A DNA stretch of 50,611 bases from an uncultured Pseudomonadota bacterium (GTDB taxonomy: Bacteria > Pseudomonadota > Alphaproteobacteria > RUG11792). Below the pieces are notes generated by a model. It searched no databases, was not told where the DNA came from, and worked only from the letters and a program-made list of their open reading frames with translations. The stretch is from positions 1 to 50,611 of the forward strand of contig CADBWU010000003.1 in assembly GCA_902798535.1 (NCBI GenBank), read 5' to 3'. Position numbers and translations under genes: made by a program. Positions 9,192-17,091 of this stretch are shown piece by piece; the first letter of the stretch is position 1; every line of letters begins with the position of its first letter.

Positions 9192-9550
9192 TTTTTTTTT
9201 GAACATCAGATATGAATCAATATTATGAAAATATTTTTTGCGAATCGATGCTATTTCAAAACCCAAGGATTTGTATAGGCTTATAGCATTTGTATTTTCA
9301 ATGCTCACCTCTAAAAATATCTGAGAAATTTTCGTTGTATCTAAAAAATTTTGTATCAGCGTAGATGCGACTCCGTGTCTCCGGAAATCGGGAGCGGTGC
9401 CTATATACACTATATCTGCATCGTGAACGCAGGATATTGAGACTGAGTTAGATAAGCATCAAATGACCGATCGGATATTTCGTAATTTCCAAAATGTTTC
9501 ACGTGAAACATTTTCAGAATTTCAAAATCGCCCTTAGTTAATCTTCTAAT
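9180..9550 (-). pseudogene. rimI: remnant of rimI (ribosomal protein bS18 N-acetyltransferase, GNAT)
   Basis: The minus strand encodes the C-terminal half of a GNAT enzyme of RimI type. It reads DADIVYIGTAPDFRRHGVAS (the acetyl-CoA loop R-R-x-G-V-A), then LEVSIENTNAISLYKSLGFE. Upstream, in another frame, LTKGDFEILKMFHVKHFGNYE-ISDRSFDAYL resembles a RimI N terminus and begins where tsaB ends, as in ordinary tsaB-rimI operons. The middle strands (about 20-30 residues) are missing and the frame changes near 9410-9420, so a complete enzyme cannot be made. Both ends of the remnant carry perfect parS sites (9176 and 9495). The exact 5' limit is uncertain. Confidence 0.7.
9495..9510. promoter_or_regulatory. 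parS site, perfect consensus
   Basis: TGTTTCACGTGAAACA lies in the 5' part of the rimI remnant, where it encodes FHVKH on the minus strand. It is the farthest parS from parB in this cluster. Confidence 0.9.
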
Positions 9551-10112
9551 GTGAGTATTCTGGAGTAATTCCATAATCTATTTCTAAATCGTTTGTAATA
9601 AAATTTATATTCTTTATAAATACTTCACTATTATTTATAGTATACTGTTGCGTTGCTAAATTTATATTTTCTAATACTGGATTGTTACTAATGATAGTAT
9701 CGTTAGATATTTCACTGTCTACATACATCGTTCCCAATTGCGAATTTGCAAATCTACATATAAAATAATCACCACGCATTGTCGGAATAGCAATTGCTCC
9801 TTGCTCATGATGTTTTATAATTATTGACAGATATGTTACAAAATGCGATATGCCAACAAATTTCATATCTGGATGCACTACTTTTATGCCCTTGAGCATT
9901 GAATTCATTATTCTTGCGGTTGTAAATGAAGCTGGCCCTGATGAGTATAGCACCGTGTCTATTTCTCTGAAATTTAGTTGTCCTATAAACGTTTTGAAGT
10001 CCTCTGGCACTTTATCCGCCATTCCACGTGTTTCCTTGATAGTGTATATTTGCTCAAAATTGCCGCAACTTAAATGAAATTCTTTATCTCTTATGAATAA
10101 CGATAATATCAT
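9546..10112 (-). CDS. tsaB: tRNA threonylcarbamoyladenosine biosynthesis protein TsaB
   Basis: A 188-residue, divergent member of the TsaB/YeaZ family, the partner of TsaD in making t6A37 on ANN-decoding tRNAs. The best landmark is YSSGPASFTTARIMNSMLKG, which corresponds to the GPGSFTGLRIG motif of TsaB. The protein ends in TPEYSH, like the P-x-Y-x end of many TsaB proteins, and a rimI remnant follows as in the common tsaB-rimI pair. The N terminus (ILSLFIRDKEF) lacks a clear ATPase phosphate loop, as expected for TsaB. The start overlaps the end of the nrdG-like gene by four bases. Confidence 0.7.
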   Translation of the reverse strand: MILSLFIRDKEFHLSCGNFEQIYTIKETRGMADKVPEDFKTFIGQLNFREIDTVLYSSGPASFTTARIMNSMLKGIKVVHPDMKFVGISHFVTYLSIIIKHHEQGAIAIPTMRGDYFICRFANSQLGTMYVDSEISNDTIISNNPVLENINLATQQYTINNSEVFIKNINFITNDLEIDYGITPEYSH

Positions 10113-10810
10113 TGACGTCTTACTTCTATTTCTAGGTATTGCTCAAGCTGTTCTATTTCTTCTATATTCGGAAGAGATAATTTTTGTTCATCAGTTTTTG
10201 TTCTCAATATACACTCCTGCAAAACCCATTTTTGTATCCCAATATCGCTAAGCAATTTTGCTATGTTATGCAACTCTTCAAAAGTTATATATCTTGAATC
10301 TACAGTGGTTCGTATTTCGTATGCAACGTTCGATTTTAAGACAATATCCAAGCTCTCTTTAGCTAGTTTTGCAGACACCTTGTTCCGCGTTATAGTTTCA
10401 TATCTTTCAAAATTGGTTTTTATATCGAACCCTATCCAATCAGTTATATCGATTATTTCTTTTAGTCGTTTTGGATTTACACCAGATGTGTGTAATCCAA
10501 CAAGAAATCCCATCGATTTTATTTGCAACATAGCTTTATATAAATCATTCTGAATGAGCGGATCACCACCGCTGAATACCACAGCCTCCAATAATCCTTG
10601 GCGAGTTCGTAAAAAATCCATAACTTCGCTGAATTTGATTGATGACATTGCCTTGATGGGAATAAAATCTGGATTGTGACAATACACACATCGGTTCGGA
10701 CAGCCTTGACAAAATATAACTGCCGATAATTTTCCGGGGTAGTCCAAAGTTGAAAACTTCAGTACTCCCCCAATTTTTATTAAATTGTCTAATTCGTATG
10801 TGATTTGCAT
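10109..10810 (-). CDS. anaerobic RNR-activating radical SAM protein (NrdG-like)
   Basis: A 233-residue radical SAM protein. The cluster-binding motif CPNRCVYC (C-x3-C-x2-C) lies in FCQGCPNRCVYCHNPDF, preceded by LDYPGKLSAVIF. VVFSGGDPLIQ is the conserved GGEP-like SAM segment. These match the NrdG2-type activating proteins that install the glycyl radical on class III ribonucleotide reductase. No class III reductase is in the window, so the partner must lie elsewhere or the protein acts on something else. It overlaps the 3' end of thrS by 22 bases and tsaB by four, inside a tight minus-strand operon. Confidence 0.75.
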   Translation of the reverse strand: MQITYELDNLIKIGGVLKFSTLDYPGKLSAVIFCQGCPNRCVYCHNPDFIPIKAMSSIKFSEVMDFLRTRQGLLEAVVFSGGDPLIQNDLYKAMLQIKSMGFLVGLHTSGVNPKRLKEIIDITDWIGFDIKTNFERYETITRNKVSAKLAKESLDIVLKSNVAYEIRTTVDSRYITFEELHNIAKLLSDIGIQKWVLQECILRTKTDEQKLSLPNIEEIEQLEQYLEIEVRRQ

Positions 10811-12702
10811 TCTATCTCTTTGAAATATTCGGTCATTTTGTCCATCGGTATAGTTTCTGTTTTGTCTGAACCTAACATCCTTACACTAATATTTTTCTCC
10901 ATAACTTCTTTGCTCCCAATTATTACAATTGCGGGCACTTTCATTAAAGAATGTTGCCTGATCTTGTAATTGATTTTCTCATTAGCTGTGTCGAGTTCCA
11001 CGCGATATCCAGTCTCGTCCAAAAAGTTTGCTATTTTTTGCGCATACTCAGCACTTTCGTCTGTCACACTTGCCACAACTATCTGTGTCGGAGCTAACCA
11101 AAATGGGAACTTGCCTGCATAGTGCTCTATCAGTATTCCTATAAATCGTTCTATCGAACCGACGATCGCTCGATGTATCATTACTGGCGTTTTACGCTCG
11201 CCATCTTTATCTATATAGTGAATTCCAAAGCGTTGTGGCAAGTTGAAATCAACTTGAAGCGTTCCGCACTGCCAATCCCTTCCGAGGCAGTCTTTTAAAA
11301 CAAACTCCAATTTCGGCCCGTAGAATGCACCTTCACCTTTGTTTAAGGTGTAATTAAGTCCAGCTTGGTTTGCGGCATCTGTGAGTGATTTTTCAGCTAA
11401 ATCCCAAACTTCATCTGATCCGACGCGTTTCTCAGGGCGGTCGGAAAATTTTACTTTTATATCAGTAAATCCGAATGTGGCGTATATCTCTTTTAATATA
11501 AAGCAAATGTCTATCGTTTCCGATACGATCTGCTCAGGCGTGCAGAAAACGTGAGCATCATCTTGCATGAACGCGCGCAAACGCATCACCCCGTGCAACG
11601 AACCTGAGCTTTCGTTCCGGTGACAAAGACCAAACTCAGCCATACGAATTGGCATATCTCGATAACTCTTTACCGCACCAGTTTGGTAACAAATTATGTG
11701 ACCAGGACAGTTCATCGGCTTTATAGCCATCGTCGTTTCATCATCTTCCACAATGAACATATTTTCTTTGAACTTTGCCCAATGTCCCGACGTCTCCCAA
11801 AGTGATTTGTTCATTAGTTGCGGGGTTTGCACAACAAAATAATTATGCTTTCGAATGACTTTTGTTATGTATTCCTTTATTAAGTTAAATATGATTGTGC
11901 CATTTTTGAGCCAAAATACGTTTCCTGGCGCCACTTCATCAAGATGAAATATTCCAAGCTCTACGCCTAGTTTTCGATGGTCACGAGCCTGCGCTTCTTC
12001 TAGCATTCTGAAATATGCTTCGGTCTCTTTCTTTGTCGTGAACACAGTTCCATAAATTCTTTGCAACATATCATTTTTGCTGTCACCACGCCAATAAGCG
12101 CCTGCTACAGACGTCAGCTTTATCGCTTCCGCTGGAATGTATCTTGTCGATGGAACGTGAGGTCCTCGACACAAATCAACGAAATCACCTAATTTATAAA
12201 TGCTTACAGTCTCTGCATCAATCCCTTCAATTAATTCAACTTTGTATTTTTGCCCTCGAGACTTGAAGTATTCCAATGCTTCAGCCTTACTTATCGATGC
12301 CTTTTCAAACTGCAAATCCTGCTTAACTATCTCTTTCATCTTTGCTTCAATCTTAGGCAAATCTTCAGTCGTCAAGGTTTTGCTTAGCATCATATCGTAG
12401 TAAAAACCGTTCTCTATCGCTGGACCGATGGCAAGTTTGGCATCTTTATCTATGCAATCAAGAATTGCTTTTGCCATAACATGAGCCGTCGAGTGACGAA
12501 GAACTTCGAGAGCTTCTGCATCTTGATATGTTAACAATGTGACTGTATCCTTATCGGTCAATGTTGTGTTGAGATCGGTTGTTGTTCCATTTATTTTTGT
12601 CGCAACCGCTTTTTTCTGTATGCCGATCTTACAAGCGACATCATAAGCTGAAGAACCATTCGCTATCTCTAGTTCTTCTCCTCCTTTTAAGTATACAATC
12701 AT
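10789..12702 (-). CDS. thrS: threonyl-tRNA synthetase
   Basis: Class II aminoacyl-tRNA synthetase of 637 residues, the usual bacterial length. It has an N-terminal TGS domain (residues 1-60) and the editing domain with HSTAHVMAKA and the zinc/editing segment LCRGPHVP. The catalytic core has motif 2 RNESSGSLHGVMRLRAF followed by QDDAHVFC, and motif 3 PVMIHRAIVGSIERFIGIL. The C-terminal anticodon domain starts near FPFWLAPTQIVV. It lies 15 bases downstream of gatC and overlaps the nrdG-like gene. Confidence 0.97.
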   Translation of the reverse strand: MIVYLKGGEELEIANGSSAYDVACKIGIQKKAVATKINGTTTDLNTTLTDKDTVTLLTYQDAEALEVLRHSTAHVMAKAILDCIDKDAKLAIGPAIENGFYYDMMLSKTLTTEDLPKIEAKMKEIVKQDLQFEKASISKAEALEYFKSRGQKYKVELIEGIDAETVSIYKLGDFVDLCRGPHVPSTRYIPAEAIKLTSVAGAYWRGDSKNDMLQRIYGTVFTTKKETEAYFRMLEEAQARDHRKLGVELGIFHLDEVAPGNVFWLKNGTIIFNLIKEYITKVIRKHNYFVVQTPQLMNKSLWETSGHWAKFKENMFIVEDDETTMAIKPMNCPGHIICYQTGAVKSYRDMPIRMAEFGLCHRNESSGSLHGVMRLRAFMQDDAHVFCTPEQIVSETIDICFILKEIYATFGFTDIKVKFSDRPEKRVGSDEVWDLAEKSLTDAANQAGLNYTLNKGEGAFYGPKLEFVLKDCLGRDWQCGTLQVDFNLPQRFGIHYIDKDGERKTPVMIHRAIVGSIERFIGILIEHYAGKFPFWLAPTQIVVASVTDESAEYAQKIANFLDETGYRVELDTANEKINYKIRQHSLMKVPAIVIIGSKEVMEKNISVRMLGSDKTETIPMDKMTEYFKEIECKSHTN

Positions 12703-12717
12703 TGTTTTCCTTCTCCT

Positions 12718-13014
12718 TTATTCAACTACCTTAGGAACGCAGAACATGTCGAATTTCTTAAACTTCGTATTGCTCAGCAATTCTTCACGAGTATTATTCA
12801 TATATGGCTTGTCAGCGTGCTCTGGCGTTGTGTTCATATCGCTTAAATCATTGATATCAACCTGACTTACATCTATTTTCGAGAGTTGCTCTATCCAGTT
12901 AAATACCTGGTTTAGCTTCCCTAAAAAGTCATCTTGTTCATTGTCGTCAATTTTTAATTTTGCAAGTTTGCATACTTTTTTTAAGTCTTCCTTCTCTAGC
13001 ACTCTTTTAGCCAA
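12718..13014 (-). CDS. gatC: Asp-tRNA(Asn)/Glu-tRNA(Gln) amidotransferase subunit GatC
   Basis: A 98-residue protein with the GatC pattern: VCKLAKLKIDDNEQDDFLGKLNQVFNWIEQLSKIDV, then NTTPEHADKPYMNN with the conserved P-x-R/H-D/E region. GatC is the small stabilising subunit of the GatCAB complex that converts Glu-tRNA(Gln) and Asp-tRNA(Asn). gatA and gatB, often next to gatC, are not adjacent; thrS follows instead. It is the first gene of the long minus-strand cluster. Confidence 0.9.
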   Translation of the reverse strand: MAKRVLEKEDLKKVCKLAKLKIDDNEQDDFLGKLNQVFNWIEQLSKIDVSQVDINDLSDMNTTPEHADKPYMNNTREELLSNTKFKKFDMFCVPKVVE

Positions 13015-13283
13015 AAAAAATAATCTCTATCTCGTAGTTTAGCATTATTTGCGAGCATTTTAAATGCCGTATCTAGATACCGTCTTTTGGAAGAAGAAAA
13101 TATGCAAGTTTTCTGTCAAAATTTTTCACTTGCTTTAGCGTGCCGAAGAAAATGCAGAGAAATTTTCTCGTAATCGCAACGATGATAACCTTTGGAGCCC
13201 TGCCTCGACACTTCATTTTCTGAACAAAACGGACGAAATCTGAGTTACCGCTTCACTCTAAGCGCGCTCATGTGGAGAACTTT

Positions 13284-13536
13284 TCTGATTCTTTTCGAGC
13301 TCATTTTTGAAGTATGAGACTTGCCTTTGACACTTGTTCCTGGCTGAAAATGTGACAGTGAAAGGTCTGCAAAACCAACATACAACAGCAAAATCGAGCG
13401 AAGTAACCAGGTTTTTCGTGAGGAATTTTACGAAGAACTGTCCGAAGATACTATCGTCAGAACGCGTCGTGAACTCATAAAATTTCTGCAAAAATATAAC
13501 TCCCATTGGTCTTACATCCTTGGTATATATTTCTAA
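13284..13536 (+). pseudogene. decayed IS481-type transposase fragment
   Basis: The plus strand encodes SERSAKPTYNSKIERSNQ followed by VFREEFYEELSEDTIVRTRR and ELIKFLQKYN. This matches the end of the rve integrase core of IS481-like transposases (P-x-N-G-K-I/V-E-R-S-N/H-R-T, EEFY, then L-x-x-L-x-x-W/F-L-x-x-YN). The catalytic Glu is the E of KIERSN. In another frame just upstream, DSFRAHF resembles the G-S-E-F segment. Frame changes, an in-frame TGA at 13345 and loss of the N-terminal two thirds show it is dead. An opposite-strand 82-codon frame at 13258-13506 is a shadow of this relic. Confidence 0.65.
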
Positions 13537-13983
13537 AAGTCTCTTTTTGCCTCACATCTGCTTGAACTTGGGCAACTCCATATCAAAAATTTTAATCAAT
13601 TCTGCTATAAAGCATTGATAAAATGGATATCTCTAATTTTTTACCATTGTACTTTATTCCAAGTTTTTGCCGCGTTCATCATTTTTCGTTCCTTTTACTA
13701 GCCCATTACATTCCTGAAATTTCAAACCAAACTTGAAAGAACTATCGTAGGATAGAAGCTATTGAATGACCAAGAGTACCGTACAATGGCAACATTATCT
13801 TTCATAAAAACCAAAAAACTATTCAATATCGATATACGAGATAGCTGTTTAAGGTGTGGCAAAATTCACACGAATATTTTGCTTGTTGCATATTTTGCCT
13901 GTTTCTAAGTGAAAACAAGACAATCCAACACTCAGCACTTATCAAGGTCTGGTCGTTTGCGAAATTATTATAAAATAAACAAC
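13537..13983. other. 447-bp gap without recognisable genes
   Basis: AT-rich DNA with frequent stops in all frames between the IS481 relic and the greA terminator. I see no RNA gene or repeat. Confidence 0.4.
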
Positions 13984-14004
13984 CTAGCGACTTTCAGTCA
14001 CTAG
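13984..14004 (-). terminator. intrinsic terminator of greA
   Basis: Read on the minus strand, CTAGTGACT and AGTCGCTAG form a 9-bp stem (one G-U pair) with a 3-base loop. A T-rich run, GTTGTTTATTTTA, follows. It lies about 40 bases after the greA stop. Confidence 0.7.
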
Positions 14005-14045
14005 ATTATCTATTCTTATCCGTCATTTGCTGGAATTGAGCATAC

Positions 14046-14519
14046 TTAAACGTAATGGATACTCACAATTGTGTAGTTCTTCACACCATTAGGCGCCCGC
14101 ACTTCAAAGGAATCTCCTTCTTTTTTTCCGATTAGCGTTTTTGCAAGAGGAGAAGTGATGGGCAAAAGACCATTTTTAACATCAGCTTCATCACTTCCTA
14201 CGATTTGGAATTTCGAAATTATATCAGTGTCGTCGTCCACTAATTCAATGGTCGCCCCAAACTTTACGGTGTCCGAAACAATTTGAGAAGAATCTATGAC
14301 TGTCGCTTTGCTGAGTTTATCTTCCAGGTCTGTGATCCTGCTTTCAACCATCCCTTGTCTGTCCTTTGCGGCATGATATTCTGCATTTTCTGAAAGATCT
14401 CCCAATGCTCGAGCCGAAGCAATTGCTTCAACTATTCTAGGTCTTTCTGTATTCTTCAAATACCGCAACTCGGCTTGTAATTTGTTATACCCGGTAAGGG
14501 TCATAGGAAATGAATCCAT
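14046..14519 (-). CDS. greA: transcription elongation factor GreA
   Basis: A 157-residue RNA polymerase secondary-channel factor that rescues backtracked complexes. The N-terminal coiled coil carries the acidic tip in ALGDLSENAEYHAAKDRQ. The C-terminal FKBP-like domain has ITSPLAKTLIGKKEGDSFEVRAPNG. Length and motifs are standard. It is a single-gene unit with its own terminator. Confidence 0.96.
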   Translation of the reverse strand: MDSFPMTLTGYNKLQAELRYLKNTERPRIVEAIASARALGDLSENAEYHAAKDRQGMVESRITDLEDKLSKATVIDSSQIVSDTVKFGATIELVDDDTDIISKFQIVGSDEADVKNGLLPITSPLAKTLIGKKEGDSFEVRAPNGVKNYTIVSIHYV

Positions 14520-14587
14520 TATAACTAATCTAACTCATAAACATACATAACCGGATATGTTTACCAAATAATTTAGTGAACAGTCAA

Positions 14588-14880
14588 GCAAGAAATATTA
14601 AAGGGATTGGCAAATATATTAACAATGGGCATTCTGCTATGCAAAAACAAGGCAATTGAGAGTTCTAGCATTTGTATAGATTTACTGTAAAACTTAGTTT
14701 TGCGGCGTAATCTCGAACAAACAAGTTTCAGATTGGCTTATGACGTGTTTGAGAACAGCGTTCATATACAGTTCTTCTTCATATGAAAAATTTCCATCAG
14801 TGCAGGCAACTTTTGTTTTTTGCTATTCAAATTGCCCTTGTGATACTTCTTTGTCCATCCCCTGAGACAGGATAAGTTGA
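14588..14880 (-). pseudogene. decayed IS1-family transposase (C-terminal half)
   Basis: On the minus strand, VACTDGNFSYEEELYMNAV then HVISQSETCLFE are followed, after a frame change, by RRKTKFYSKSIQMLELSIAL then FLHSRMP. These match the DDE transposase of IS1-like elements: a TDG aspartate segment, H-x3-K/Q-x-E-T, then RRKTKCYSKS and the terminal helix. The same segment appears in another relic at 28180-28400. Stops and frame changes mark it as inactive. Confidence 0.65.
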
Positions 14881-14902
14881 TTTTTGAGTCGTTGTTAGAT
14901 AG

Positions 14903-15751
14903 TCACTTCGAACCAAACATAGTCATAATATCTGCTGTAATTTGATACAGAAGGGAAGTCACTTTGTACCAAAACGCAATTTGCGGGGCTGGTTTTTCCT
15001 GTTTTTTTATCTCTGAATCTCCAAATGACTGATGAACTATTTGTGGAGTTACTCCTCGTATTTTAATATTGAACTCCCAAGGACGCATCATATAGTGATC
15101 AACCGGCATCGAAATCGGTAAAGATTTTTGTAGCAATGCCATTGCGGCTTTTCGATTGATAAGATAGCAACTTGTATTCCCTACACGAGCTCTAAATTTT
15201 ACTAATCTGAAAAGCTGTGACAACTGTTTTACTGGCTTTGAGAAACCGTGGCGATTGACATCTATGTTTACTAAATCCCACTCTTCGCTTGAGGCTAGTA
15301 GCAAGTCTATTAATTTTTTCAATTTTTTCGGTTCGAATTCGACATCGTCTTCGAAAATTAACGCATATGAATGTTTTGATAACAAAAATTCTTTCCAAAT
15401 GTTTATATGACTTAAATAGCAACCGATTGTGCCCGCGCCTATATCATTGTGCATAAGTATCCTGTATTTATCAGGAACTGTAACACTATCCCGATATTCT
15501 TGCGAAAGCTCCTTTCCATAAACGGCCGAAATGCGAGTATAAGAATATTCCAATCCATTAACTAAAGGTTTTATATTTGCCAATCTATCTGTGGATTTGT
15601 CTAGATTGAGCAAATAAACATGCAATGAGCCATCGCCTTCTTCAGGATACGTCGGCACATTATCATTTATATGATGCAATTTGACAAAAAAACTACATCC
15701 AATAATCACAAGACTTGTTATCGTTATTAGCCCAACTTTTATAATTTTCAT
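14903..15751 (-). CDS. glycosyltransferase family 25 (LPS/LOS-type) protein
   Basis: A 282-residue protein with the GT25 pattern. LHVYLLNLDKSTDRL opens the catalytic domain. IGAGTIGCYLSHINIWKEFL and YALIFEDDVEFEP (E-D-D metal site) follow, and VNIDVNRHG, NTSCYLINRKAAM and MPVDHYMM close it. GT25 enzymes add galactose or similar sugars to lipooligosaccharide. Unusually, an N-terminal hydrophobic segment (VGLITITSLVIIGCSFF) precedes the domain. It could be a membrane anchor or, through VIIGC, a lipobox, which is not usual for cytosolic GT25 enzymes. The start overlaps the stop of glmM by one base, making it the last gene of ftsH-glmM-GT25. Confidence 0.82.
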   Translation of the reverse strand: MKIIKVGLITITSLVIIGCSFFVKLHHINDNVPTYPEEGDGSLHVYLLNLDKSTDRLANIKPLVNGLEYSYTRISAVYGKELSQEYRDSVTVPDKYRILMHNDIGAGTIGCYLSHINIWKEFLLSKHSYALIFEDDVEFEPKKLKKLIDLLLASSEEWDLVNIDVNRHGFSKPVKQLSQLFRLVKFRARVGNTSCYLINRKAAMALLQKSLPISMPVDHYMMRPWEFNIKIRGVTPQIVHQSFGDSEIKKQEKPAPQIAFWYKVTSLLYQITADIMTMFGSK

Positions 15752-17091
15752 TATATTTTTTCCATAACATCTTTGAAATACCGCTCTGCTTCTTTTGCCT
15801 TTGTCTTAGATTGCGCTTCTATCATCACCCTCGTTACTGGCTCCGTTCCTGATTTTCTGACAACTATTCTTCCGGTATCTTTTAGCATATCGTTTATTGT
15901 GTTAATGCAATCCAAAATCTTTGGTTCGTGTAAATCCAGGATTTTCGGGATATTCATCATAATTTGCGGATATGGCGTATATAAATCCCTGATTTCGCTA
16001 GCTCTCTTTTTATCTTTCTGCAAGAAACTTAATATTTGTAGTGCAGAAATACAACCATCACCAGTCGATGAGTAATCTATTGGGATTATATGGCCGGATT
16101 TTTCTCCGCCAATATTAGCTCCAATCTCGACCATCTTTTGTATGACGTATTTATCTCCAACGTCAGTGCGTATGAGATTTAGTCCAACTGAGTTTAAGTA
16201 TTTTTCCATTCCTATATTCGACATAACCGTAGTTACAATCGTATTGCCTTTAAGCTTTCCGGAGCTTTTCCAAGCGTTTGCAATCGTTGCAATCAAAAAG
16301 TCGCCATCAACAACTTCGCCCTGCTCATCAACAACGATGAGACGATCTGCGTCGCCATCCAGCGCTATACCAATATTCGCATGCTGCTCAACTACTGTTT
16401 GTTGCAATAATTCGGTATGAGTTGCACCACAATCTTTGTTTATATTCAGCCCATCTGGCTCATTTCCTATATGGATTATCTCAGCGCCCAGTTCCCAAAA
16501 AATTTGAGGTGCTATTCTATAAGAAGCTCCATTTGCAGTATCTAAAGCAATCTTTAGACCAGATAGGCCAAGATTTTTGGGAAACGAACTTTTGGCAAAC
16601 TCGACATAACGTCCTTGTGCATCATCTAGACGCCGGGCTTTTCCCATAAACTCCGTCGAAATCAACTTGGGATGATTATAAAATATCTCGCTAATCTTAA
16701 TTTCCTCTTCCTCTGTGATTTTAAATCCATTTGAATTAAAAAACTTTATTCCGTTATCATAATAAGGATTATGCGATGCTGAAATAACAACGCCCAAATC
16801 AGCTCGGAGCGACCTGGTCATAAACGCAACAGCAGGAGTCGGGATTGGCCCGAGCAGAACAACATCGGCGCCAGCTGCTATAAAACCAGAGGTTAGCGCC
16901 GGTTCGAGCATATATCCAGAAAGCCGAGTGTCCTTTCCAATAACCACAGTAAACTTGCTGTTAACGCTTTTATGTTGCATGTCTGCGTAATAATTCACGA
17001 CAGATACAGCTAACTTCATCGCGTTTTCGGGAGTTATATATCCTTCATTAGCCTTTCCTCTAACCCCGTCAGTTCCAAAAATATTCTGCAT
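15751..17091 (-). CDS. glmM: phosphoglucosamine mutase
   Basis: Converts glucosamine-6-phosphate to glucosamine-1-phosphate for peptidoglycan and LPS. It is 446 residues, the family's usual length. FGTDGVRGKAN opens the protein. The phosphoserine loop is VISASHNPYYDNGIKFF, the magnesium site is ALDGDADRLIVV, and the sugar-binding GEKSGHII and the C-terminal phosphate-binding RKSGTEPVTRVMIE are present. It overlaps ftsH and the GT25 gene by one base on each side, which fits a translationally coupled envelope-maintenance operon. Confidence 0.96.
   Translation of the reverse strand: MQNIFGTDGVRGKANEGYITPENAMKLAVSVVNYYADMQHKSVNSKFTVVIGKDTRLSGYMLEPALTSGFIAAGADVVLLGPIPTPAVAFMTRSLRADLGVVISASHNPYYDNGIKFFNSNGFKITEEEEIKISEIFYNHPKLISTEFMGKARRLDDAQGRYVEFAKSSFPKNLGLSGLKIALDTANGASYRIAPQIFWELGAEIIHIGNEPDGLNINKDCGATHTELLQQTVVEQHANIGIALDGDADRLIVVDEQGEVVDGDFLIATIANAWKSSGKLKGNTIVTTVMSNIGMEKYLNSVGLNLIRTDVGDKYVIQKMVEIGANIGGEKSGHIIPIDYSSTGDGCISALQILSFLQKDKKRASEIRDLYTPYPQIMMNIPKILDLHEPKILDCINTINDMLKDTGRIVVRKSGTEPVTRVMIEAQSKTKAKEAERYFKDVMEKI

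Noticed and set aside
13258-13506. 82-codon minus-strand frame in the gap after gatC
   Set aside because: It is antisense to the IS481 transposase relic on the plus strand, which explains the open frame better.
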